Below, in pieces: positions 8,141 through 12,390 of a stretch of DNA of 12,390 nt; position 1 is the first letter of the stretch; every line of letters starts with the position of its first letter. A program made the translations under genes and the position numbers. The notes below the pieces were generated by a model, which saw only the letters and a list, made by a program, of their open reading frames with translations, was not told the DNA's origin and ran no database searches. Location of the stretch: assembly GCA_026993705.1 (NCBI GenBank), contig JALWSJ010000371.1:1-12390 (forward strand), given 5' to 3'. The stretch comes from Flavobacteriales bacterium. Its GTDB lineage: Bacteria > Bacteroidota > Bacteroidia > Flavobacteriales_D > Parvicellaceae.

Positions 8141-8518
8141 TTATTTTTTCTTTGGTTTTTTTGCACCATATTTCGAACGTCTTTGCGTTCTACCTTCTAC
8201 TCCGGCAGTATCTAATGCTCCACGAACAATATGATATCTAACCCCCGGCAAATCTTTCACTCTTCCTCCACGAACTAACACAATACTGTGTTCTTGCAAG
8301 TTATGTCCCTCACCACCGATATAAGCATTCACTTCTTTACCGTTGGTCAAACGAACCCTTGCTACTTTTCTCATGGCTGAGTTTGGTTTCTTTGGCGTTG
8401 TGGTATAAACCCTTACACAAACCCCTCTTCTTTGCGGACACGAATCCAAAGCCGCCGACTTACTAACTTGCGGTTTTGTTGTCCTTCCTTTTCTAACTAA
8501 CTGTTGAATAGTTGGCAT
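8141..8518 (-). CDS. rpsL: 30S ribosomal protein uS12 (S12)
   Basis: A complete 125-residue protein at the decoding centre. The core VYTTTPKKPNSAMRKVARV (residues 38-56) and LVRGGRVKDLPGVRYH (81-96) are canonical. Lys43 and Lys88, the residues usually altered in streptomycin-resistant mutants, are wild type. Asp89, the methylthiolation site of RimO in other bacteria, is conserved. It is the first gene of the operon, about 50 bp downstream of a good promoter. The start is preceded by an A-rich stretch with no Shine-Dalgarno sequence, as is normal in this phylum. Confidence 0.98.
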   Translation of the reverse strand: MPTIQQLVRKGRTTKPQVSKSAALDSCPQRRGVCVRVYTTTPKKPNSAMRKVARVRLTNGKEVNAYIGGEGHNLQEHSIVLVRGGRVKDLPGVRYHIVRGALDTAGVEGRTQRRSKYGAKKPKKK

Positions 8519-8572
8519 AATATTTATTTTCTTTCTAATTGATTTTTACCCCATAAAATGTTTTAGGGATTG

Positions 8573-8602
8573 CAAAGGTAATTTATTTTTTTTTGTTCAC
8601 AA
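8573..8602 (-). promoter_or_regulatory. Promoter of the rpsL operon (Bacteroidota type)
   Basis: On the minus strand TTG (8600-8602) is followed after 19 bp by TACCTTTG (8573-8580), an exact match to the Bacteroidota -7 consensus TAnnTTTG with a -33 TTG at the right spacing. The spacer is A-rich. Transcription would start near 8566, giving a leader of about 48 nt before rpsL. It is the only promoter I see for the whole ribosomal operon in this window. Confidence 0.8.
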
Positions 8603-8769
8603 CTTTTTACTGTCTTTTTTTTTAGGAAATCTCCTCTTTTATAGAATGTTATCATTTTGGTACATAGAAACAACTAAAAAAATATTAACAATTAATACTA
8701 TCCCTTCCTTATATATCACTCACAATAATATCGTTTATTTATCTTTTTAACTTCATGATTTGGGCGTTC

Positions 8770-8829
8770 CCATTACGGCGTTAAAAAGAGGTGTAGCTGT
8801 CGCTACACCTCTTTTTAACGCCGTAATGG
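8770..8829 (+). repeat. Inverted repeat: hairpin 1 of element A
   Basis: Arms 8770-8797 and 8802-8829 are perfect reverse complements over 28 bp, with a 4-nt loop (TGTC, 8798-8801). Such a long uninterrupted palindrome is very unlikely by chance. The stem sequence is not shared with the corresponding hairpin in copy B, apart from the flanking C residues. No T-run follows on either strand, so it is not a canonical intrinsic terminator. Confidence 0.95.
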
Positions 8830-8849
8830 TCAGGCTATCACTACTCACT

Positions 8850-8881
8850 CTTTTTGCCCTCAAAAGGAGGAGGGCAAAAAG
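8850..8881 (+). repeat. Inverted repeat: hairpin 2 of element A
   Basis: The 12-bp perfect stem CTTTTTGCCCTC (8850-8861) / GAGGGCAAAAAG (8870-8881) has an 8-nt loop AAAAGGAG (8862-8869). The T-run is on the 5' arm and the A-run on the 3' arm, the reverse of an intrinsic terminator on either strand. The loop and the first stem base after it read AAAGGAGG (8863-8870), a full Shine-Dalgarno-like sequence. Confidence 0.9.
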
Positions 8882-9050
8882 GAGTTCAAACACGCCGTTC
8901 TATCCCTAACGCAAGTGGAATGAGTGTATAGAAAGTTAGTTTTAGTTTCTTTAGACGATGAATATTATCTTTACACAGCACCCGCTATAGAAATCAAAAT
9001 ACTGCCTTAAATCCACAAGCGAAGCTCTAACACAAAGTCAAAAAATGCAT

Positions 9051-9464
9051 TTAACCTGAAATGGTTAAAATATTTCCGTTTTTCGTTACAGTATATTTCT
9101 TCAATGATTTGTTAGCCGGTCCACTATGAACAGAACCGGTATCAGTAAAAATCGCTCCATGGCAAGGACAAGGAAAATCATTTGCACTTAGACTATACGT
9201 AACATCACAACCTTGATGAGTACAAGCTTTTGATAAGGCTATAAAACCATTAGATGTATGAGCTACTATTACTCCGTCTTTATACACATAATGTCCAACA
9301 GTATTCAATGATTGATACTTTGTTGCTGTTAAATCTATATCAAAATTCACATTAGGACCGGAAGATGATGATTTCTTTTTACAACTCTCTAATAAAAACC
9401 CCGGAGCAATAATACTAACCCCTACAAAAGCACAAGACTTTTTTATAAATTTACTTCTTTTCAT
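9051..9464 (-). CDS. Rieske [2Fe-2S] lipoprotein
   Basis: A 137-residue protein with a complete high-potential-type Rieske site. The first motif is CTHQGC (residues 81-86) and the second CPCHGA (99-104). Cys81, His83, Cys99 and His102 are the expected cluster ligands, and Cys86 with Cys101 would form the stabilising disulfide. The N-terminus is basic and hydrophobic and ends in LLESC, so I read it as a lipoprotein signal with lipidated Cys28 followed by a Lys/Ser linker. There is no twin-arginine motif or long anchor helix. GPANKSLKKYTV near the C-terminus matches the Pro-loop of arene-dioxygenase- and bc1-type Rieske domains. It stands alone, without cytochrome b or oxygenase genes, so it is probably a periplasm-facing electron carrier with unknown partners. 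It diverges from ruvA. Confidence 0.88.
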   Translation of the reverse strand: MKRSKFIKKSCAFVGVSIIAPGFLLESCKKKSSSSGPNVNFDIDLTATKYQSLNTVGHYVYKDGVIVAHTSNGFIALSKACTHQGCDVTYSLSANDFPCPCHGAIFTDTGSVHSGPANKSLKKYTVTKNGNILTISG

Positions 9465-9567
9465 ATAAAACTTTTTTATGTAAACGGTTTATTTAAAAAA
9501 AAATTGCCTACATACCTTTTTAAACCATATATACAATTCTGTTTAGTGGATTTTATTTTATTTCTTG

Positions 9568-9575
9568 TAGCTTTG
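9568..9575 (+). promoter_or_regulatory. Candidate -7 box for ruvA
   Basis: TAGCTTTG matches the Bacteroidota -7 consensus TAnnTTTG exactly and ends 30 bp before the ruvA ATG. Transcription would begin near 9581 with a leader of about 25 nt. No convincing TTTG is seen 19 bp upstream, so the -33 half is poor. It would also serve the lipoprotein gene after ruvA. Confidence 0.55.
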
Positions 9576-9605
9576 CTCAAATATTTTTATTCAAAAACAT
9601 TCATC

Positions 9606-10187
9606 ATGATAACACACATAGACGGAGTACTGGAAGAGAAGAATCCGGCTTACGCTGTAATTGACGTAAACGGAATTGGGTATTATCTGCATATTACATT
9701 GACTACTTTTTCAGCATTGCCGGATAAAGGAAGGATTCGTTTGTTTACACATTTATCCGTCCGCGAAGATGCACATACATTGTTTGGGTTTCATAGCAAA
9801 AAGGAACGAGAAATGTACCGTTTATTAATCAGCGTTTCAGGGATAGGTCCTAGTACAGCTCGAATGGTTTTATCCTCATTAACAGCTAACGAAACAGCTT
9901 CGGCAATCTTATCGGAAGATGTCGCCGCCTTTAAGCAAGTTAAGGGTATTGGAGCAAAATCTGCCCAACGAATCATTGTAGATTTAAAAGATAAAGTGAA
10001 TAAAACCGATGTAGAGCTAGAAACTGTTTCTACAAAAGACAATACAGTAAAATTAGAAGCTTTATCTGCTCTTGCAGTATTAGGAATTGACAGAAAGAAA
10101 GCAGAAGCTAACGTTAATAAAATACTAAAAAAATCACCAAATATCAGCGTTGAAGAACTTATTAAATTAAGTTTAAAAGGAGCTTGA
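9606..10187 (+). CDS. ruvA: Holliday junction branch migration protein RuvA
   Basis: A complete 193-residue protein. RuvA tetramers bind four-way junctions and load the RuvB motors for branch migration in recombination repair. The start MITHIDGVLEEKNPAYAVID is the family N-terminus; an upstream in-frame ATG at 9504 would add 34 hydrophobic residues and place the promoter inside the gene. The OB-fold domain covers about residues 1-62 and has the acidic-pin pair Glu54-Asp55 (VREDAHTLFGF). Two helix-hairpin-helix motifs follow: VSGIGPSTA (77-85) and VKGIGAKSA (112-120). After an acidic linker, the RuvB-binding domain III is residues 148-193. The lipoprotein gene follows 16 bp later and is probably cotranscribed. 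Confidence 0.97.
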   Translation: MITHIDGVLEEKNPAYAVIDVNGIGYYLHITLTTFSALPDKGRIRLFTHLSVREDAHTLFGFHSKKEREMYRLLISVSGIGPSTARMVLSSLTANETASAILSEDVAAFKQVKGIGAKSAQRIIVDLKDKVNKTDVELETVSTKDNTVKLEALSALAVLGIDRKKAEANVNKILKKSPNISVEELIKLSLKGA

Positions 10188-10203
10188 TGCTTAAACTAAA
10201 ATT

Positions 10204-10764
10204 ATGACGTATCGTTCTCTTGTTATTTTTATTGTTTTTCTTTCCGGATGTGGTCTTTTTGAACAAGAAGAATCTCCTTTATTGTCTAACATAGACGGCA
10301 AACCATTTGCTCATATACGAAATGGAGAAATGAACGTGCAGAAAGCAACGTTATTTATTATAGAAGGAAAAATGGATAGTGTGGATTACTCTATTCAATT
10401 AGATATTTTAGATAGCTTACAATCTTCCGACAGTCTATGGAGAAAAAAATATATCCGAGCAATTAATTTGGTTTTATCTTCACTTAATCCTAATGATTAT
10501 TCCTTGGTTGAACAGGCTGTTTTTTCTTATTTTTTACATTACCCCAAAGAGTTTATTTCCTTCCTCAACAACGAAGGAAGCTCAAACCTTGATTTATGGA
10601 TGGAGCTAATGAGCAAAGCTTTAAAGAACGCCACGAAACCGGAGGATATTTCTCATATAAGTGTTATTAATTTAGCTTTAAGCCATTGTAATAATTGCTC
10701 AAAAAAGGATCAGGATTTGATTTTTAGCTATGTCAAGACGCTACAAAGTTATTCTACCATTTGA
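10204..10764 (+). CDS. Putative lipoprotein of unknown function
   Basis: I do not recognise this 186-residue protein. It starts with a short hydrophobic segment (residues 5-13) and a clear lipobox LSGC, which puts the lipidated cysteine at residue 16. Acidic residues follow soon after (FEQEES). The mature part of about 170 residues looks mostly alpha-helical and acidic, has no repeats, and has one CxxC pair near the C-terminus (HCNNC, Cys162 and Cys165). The start is 16 bp after the ruvA stop, with an A-rich stretch before the ATG, so it likely shares the ruvA transcript. In several Flavobacteriaceae the gene after ruvA is the gliding/secretion gene sprA, and this is not it. It probably faces the periplasm or the outer membrane; no function can be assigned. 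Confidence 0.8.
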   Translation: MTYRSLVIFIVFLSGCGLFEQEESPLLSNIDGKPFAHIRNGEMNVQKATLFIIEGKMDSVDYSIQLDILDSLQSSDSLWRKKYIRAINLVLSSLNPNDYSLVEQAVFSYFLHYPKEFISFLNNEGSSNLDLWMELMSKALKNATKPEDISHISVINLALSHCNNCSKKDQDLIFSYVKTLQSYSTI

Positions 10765-10973
10765 GATGATGATTTTTGTTTTACAGACTCAACTATTAAA
10801 AACGCCATTAGACCATTAGCTATTGGAAGAAAAAAATTATCGGAATTGTTGCCTCAAAAAGAACAATATAATGTAGGTATTACCTGTTACTTTGCCGTAC
10901 GCTTACGTATAAGAAAACTAAAACTCACTTTCTCAGTTCTCATTCCACCCGCGTTAGGGATAGAAGCGACATC

Positions 10974-11005
10974 CTTTTGCCCTCCCTCCTTTTGGAGGGC
11001 AAAAG
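10974..11005 (-). repeat. Inverted repeat: hairpin 2 of element B
   Basis: The perfect 12-bp arms are 10974-10985 and 10994-11005. On the minus strand the 8-nt loop reads AAAAGGAG (10986-10993), identical to copy A, and AAAGGAGG spans 10985-10992. The stem differs slightly from copy A (one T fewer at the base, one C more near the loop) but keeps 12 pairs. A shorter alternative stem, CCCTCC paired with GGAGGG across AAAA, is also possible here. Confidence 0.9.
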
Positions 11006-11023
11006 ATATAGTGGATAGCCCGA

Positions 11024-11081
11024 CCCTTCTCTGCAAAACAAACGTTAAGCGTTAGCGATATGTTTGTTTTGCAGAGAAGGG
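11024..11081 (-). repeat. Inverted repeat: hairpin 1 of element B
   Basis: Arms 11024-11043 and 11062-11081 are perfect reverse complements over 20 bp, with an 18-nt loop (11044-11061). Read on the minus strand, the loop contains GCTAACGC, which resembles the conserved CCCTAACGC block of the element. The stem sequence has no similarity to hairpin 1 of copy A. No T-run follows on either strand. Confidence 0.95.
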
Positions 11082-11094
11082 GAACGCCCAAAAC

Positions 11095-12291
11095 CTATTT
11101 CTGCAATAAATATTCGACAGCGTTAAGCATTATTTTACGGATTGAAGGGTTGTCTTGATTTTCTTTTAGGCAAAAGTCTTCTGAGCCTAGGCTCAAAACG
11201 ATTGCTCCGCTTTTTTTATCTTTGTATTCTATTATTCCTGCTAAATTATCGTTCTTACAATATACCGAAGCTAATAATTTATAATTTCCCAACGGTTGTC
11301 CTTTATCATTTTTATCCACCCCCATAAAATACTTCGCATTTATGGAAAGGGTACTGTCTGTTATTCCGTAAAAACAGGGATGAAGACGTGTTTTTATGTG
11401 TAAGATGTATTTATCTGTTGCTTCTCCACCAAAATCCGTATGAAGGTCATGTATAAATGAATAATTGCCATTTAATTTTGGACGCCATGATTGTATAATA
11501 TCCGGTTGAAAAGGCTTTAACCCTTCGCTCTTTGTATCAACCAAATTATTTTGATTATCATAGCAAAATTGTGCGTAATAAGCGTTGTCCGTGATGAGGA
11601 GCACTCTTCCTCCTTGTTGAGTAAAGGCAAGTAGATTTTCAATCATTTTCGGCGACCAAAAAACAGACTTTCCATAAATAACTAGTAATCGGGTATTGAG
11701 ATTTCCTTTATTTTCCAAATCTAAGTCGGTTATAAAACGAGTTGTATATTTTTCTGAAACATCTCGCATAAAAGGCAACATCCCTTTGGTCGGATTATCT
11801 GTTTTTATTTGTTTGTTGAGACTTAGTTTTGATGAGTTACTTTTAAAAAACCAATGATTGTTTACAGGAGTATAGAAATGCGTATTAACAAAGGGAACAA
11901 CAAAAGTTATTTCGGCGTAGTTGTCGCCTTTTACAAAAAGAGGACTATTGTTAATCAAGTAAATCCCTGGTGATAATTGTGTTTTTAAAGTGTAAAGTTC
12001 ATGTGGGAATCCTTGATTAATCACAGAAGAATCATAGTCGGTGAAAGTTTGCGAAATTGATAATATTGTATCGTAAACGGTGCTTGAGATCAATAAATTT
12101 TTGATTGCTACTTTGTAGTTATCGTCTTTTGTGTTGGAGGCGATAGAAAAGTTTATTGTATCTTTGTTTGAGAAGGCGTGGGGTGAAACAATTATTTCAA
12201 CAGTTTGAGCTTTCTTAAAATGAGCATACAAAACGATTCCCAACAGCAAAAAAGTTATGGCTATTTTTATGTATTTTAAATCTTTTAACAT
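11095..12291 (-). CDS. Membrane-anchored protein, N,N-dimethylformamidase beta-like domain
   Basis: A 398-residue protein with one N-terminal membrane helix (about residues 7-24, AITFLLLGIVLYAHF) after a short basic tail. A beta-rich segment follows (30-130), and then a region whose layout matches the C-terminal domain of the dimethylformamidase large-subunit-like family. It has FVVPFVNTHFYTPVN (130-144), then TTRFITDLDLEN (183-194), then LLVIYGKSVFWSP (202-214), then AFTQQGGRVLLITDNAYYAQ (222-241). In that family the third block usually reads like GHxEYW; here it is GKSVFW, so the conserved His and Glu are missing and the catalytic state is doubtful. I see only the fold and cannot give a substrate. 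The start codon is 7 bp from a divergent start codon, and the stop abuts repeat element B. Related glutamine-amidotransferase-like folds (ThuA type) are an alternative reading. Confidence 0.6.
   Translation of the reverse strand: MLKDLKYIKIAITFLLLGIVLYAHFKKAQTVEIIVSPHAFSNKDTINFSIASNTKDDNYKVAIKNLLISSTVYDTILSISQTFTDYDSSVINQGFPHELYTLKTQLSPGIYLINNSPLFVKGDNYAEITFVVPFVNTHFYTPVNNHWFFKSNSSKLSLNKQIKTDNPTKGMLPFMRDVSEKYTTRFITDLDLENKGNLNTRLLVIYGKSVFWSPKMIENLLAFTQQGGRVLLITDNAYYAQFCYDNQNNLVDTKSEGLKPFQPDIIQSWRPKLNGNYSFIHDLHTDFGGEATDKYILHIKTRLHPCFYGITDSTLSINAKYFMGVDKNDKGQPLGNYKLLASVYCKNDNLAGIIEYKDKKSGAIVLSLGSEDFCLKENQDNPSIRKIMLNAVEYLLQK
12159..12166 (+). promoter_or_regulatory. Candidate -7 box for the gene at 12299
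   Basis: TATCTTTG matches TAnnTTTG exactly and lies inside the coding region of the minus-strand gene. A TTG occurs at 12134-12136, 22 bp upstream, slightly too far. The leader to the ATG at 12299 would be about 125 nt. In AT-rich DNA this box occurs by chance, so support is weak. Confidence 0.25.
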
Positions 12292-12298
12292 TTAATTG

Positions 12299-12390
12299 AT
12301 GTCGTTACCTCCAAAGAATACCAAAGATAAGTTAATTTATTATTTGTTGTTGCTTATTGCTTTTATTCTTCCTTTAAAAAAGGAATGGAT
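12299..12390 (+). CDS. Membrane protein, N-terminal fragment; possible O-antigen ligase/polymerase
   Basis: The frame opens with ATG at 12299 and stays open to the end of the window. It gives 30 residues beginning MSLPPKNTKDK, followed by a hydrophobic helix (LIYYLLLLIAFILPL) and KKEW. A short basic cytoplasmic tail and a first helix ending in a Pro-Leu-Lys turn are what I expect at the start of Bacteroidota O-antigen ligase/polymerase (Wzy/WaaL-like) proteins. With 30 residues this is only a suggestion. The upstream neighbour is divergent, with 7 bp between the start codons. Confidence 0.45.
   Translation, partial: MSLPPKNTKDKLIYYLLLLIAFILPLKKEW
12322..12329 (-). promoter_or_regulatory. Candidate -7 box for the gene at 11095-12291
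   Basis: On the minus strand TATCTTTG (12322-12329) matches the Bacteroidota -7 consensus exactly. It lies 30 bp before the minus-strand ATG, inside the first codons of the divergent plus-strand gene. Transcription would start near 12316 with a leader of about 25 nt, the same spacing as for ruvA. No clear -33 TTG is seen upstream. Confidence 0.45.

Larger units (their letters stand above)
8759..8957 (+). repeat. Two-hairpin intergenic element, copy A
   Basis: This is the first of two copies of a structured element; the other is at 10906-11092 on the minus strand. In order, the shared blocks are TTTGGGCGTTCCC (8759-8771), hairpin 1, TCAGGCTATC (8830-8839), hairpin 2, TTCTATCCCTAACGC (8898-8912), GTGGAATGAG (8915-8924), and a tail with GAAAGTTAGTTTTAGTTT (8931-8948) ending near ACG 8957. 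GCGTT (8764-8768) can pair with AACGC (8908-8912), which would close both hairpins into a three-way junction. The orientation is antisense to the flanking Rieske and rpsL genes. I know similar GGGCGTT...CCCTAACGC blocks as common intergenic repeats in flavobacterial genomes, but cannot assign a named family. It has no coding frame of note. Confidence 0.85.
8519..9050. other. Gene-free stretch between rpsL and the Rieske gene
   Basis: These 532 bp have no credible coding frame. They hold the rpsL leader and promoter (8519-8602), then an AT-rich stretch without recognisable structure (about 8604-8758). The structured repeat element copy A follows (8759-8957), and then about 90 bp after the Rieske stop codon in which I see nothing. 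A TATCTTTT box with one mismatch to the -7 consensus lies at 8740-8747 (plus), just before element A. It could start transcription into the element, but this is weak. Confidence 0.7.
10906..11092 (-). repeat. Two-hairpin intergenic element, copy B
   Basis: This is the second copy of the element at 8759-8957, in opposite orientation. Read on the minus strand, the blocks are TTTGGGCGTTCCC (from 11092), hairpin 1 (11024-11081), TCGGGCTATCCACTA (ending at 11009), hairpin 2 (10974-11005), TTCTATCCCTAACGC (10951-10965), GTGGAATGAG (10939-10948), and the tail GAAAGTGAGTTTTAGTTTTC with ATACG at 10906-10910. AACGC and GCGTT (plus-strand 11083-11087 and 10951-10955) can pair to close the structure, as in copy A. 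The single-stranded blocks are almost identical between the copies. Hairpin 1 differs completely in sequence yet stays paired. Confidence 0.85.
10765..11094. other. Gene-free stretch between convergent genes
   Basis: These 330 bp separate the convergent lipoprotein gene (plus) and the 398-residue membrane protein gene (minus). The right-hand part is element copy B (10906-11092). It starts 2 bp after the TAG stop of the minus-strand gene, so it would be the 3' untranslated region of that mRNA if transcription reads through. The left part (10765-10905) is AT-rich. It has short open stretches on both strands that I do not accept as genes. I see no canonical terminator with a T-run for either gene. 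Confidence 0.65.

Noticed and set aside
8770..8881. Hairpins as intrinsic terminators
   Set aside because: No T-run follows the stems on either strand. In hairpin 2 the T-run precedes and the A-run follows the GC part, the reverse of a terminator.
9504..9605. Longer start for ruvA
   Set aside because: The extra 34 residues are not found in RuvA, and the likely -7 box at 9568-9575 would fall inside the gene. MITHIDG at 9606 is the family start.
10846..11055. Plus-strand frame of 69 codons, in frame with the lipoprotein gene beyond its TGA
   Set aside because: Most of it lies in element B, antisense to its conserved blocks and across both hairpins. It begins at TTG and its codons track the repeat. 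Readthrough of the TGA is unsupported.
10951..11092. Integron attC-like site (GTTAGGG and inverted ends)
   Set aside because: The core-site pattern fits only loosely (last base is not a pyrimidine), two long internal perfect hairpins are not attC-like, and no integrase or cassette array is present.
8519..12390. CRISPR arrays, tRNA or rRNA genes, insertion sequences
   Set aside because: No regularly spaced repeats, no cloverleaf with a TTC loop, and no transposase-like frame were seen. The only repeats are the two structured elements.

Overview
The window comes from a low-GC member of the Bacteroidota, most probably class Flavobacteriia. The signs are: fusA followed directly by rpsJ with no tuf between them; ribosomal proteins with Bacteroidota-type sequence (uS3 starts MGQKTNP and carries NWYGG); A-rich, Shine-Dalgarno-free sequence before nearly every start codon; and promoters of the Bacteroidota type (-7 box TAnnTTTG, -33 TTG). 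I cannot name a genus.

Layout. Positions 1-8518 are one long minus-strand operon joining the str and S10/spc clusters. Read in transcription order it is rpsL, rpsG, fusA, rpsJ, rplC, rplD, rplW, rplB, rpsS, rplV, rpsC, rplP, rpmC, rpsQ, rplN and the first codons of rplX. Gaps are 2-36 bp, and rplC/rplD overlap by 1 bp. A good promoter lies at 8573-8602. The genes all look intact. Two of them (rpsC, rplW) need the internal ATG rather than the longest frame.

Positions 8519-12390 are an accessory stretch. A lipid-anchored Rieske [2Fe-2S] protein (minus) diverges from ruvA (plus). A small lipoprotein of unknown function follows ruvA. A membrane-anchored protein of the N,N-dimethylformamidase beta-subunit-like family (minus) comes next. 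Its start codon lies only 7 bp from that of a divergent membrane protein that runs off the window, possibly an O-antigen ligase/polymerase.

The most interesting structure is in the two gene-free stretches. Each carries one copy of the same roughly 190-200 bp element, in opposite orientations (8759-8957 plus; 10906-11092 minus). Short blocks are conserved: TTTGGGCGTTCCC, TC[AG]GGCTATC, CTATCCCTAACGC, GTGGAATGAG and AGTTTTAGTTT. They frame two hairpins. Hairpin 1 has an unrelated stem sequence in the two copies, yet both stems pair perfectly (28 bp and 20 bp). Hairpin 2 has a 12-bp stem and an identical 8-nt loop in both copies, which exposes a full Shine-Dalgarno-like AAAGGAGG. The outer conserved blocks can pair (GCGTT with AACGC), so the whole element can fold as a closed three-way junction. 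This suggests a dispersed structured RNA or single-stranded-DNA element rather than an ordinary terminator.
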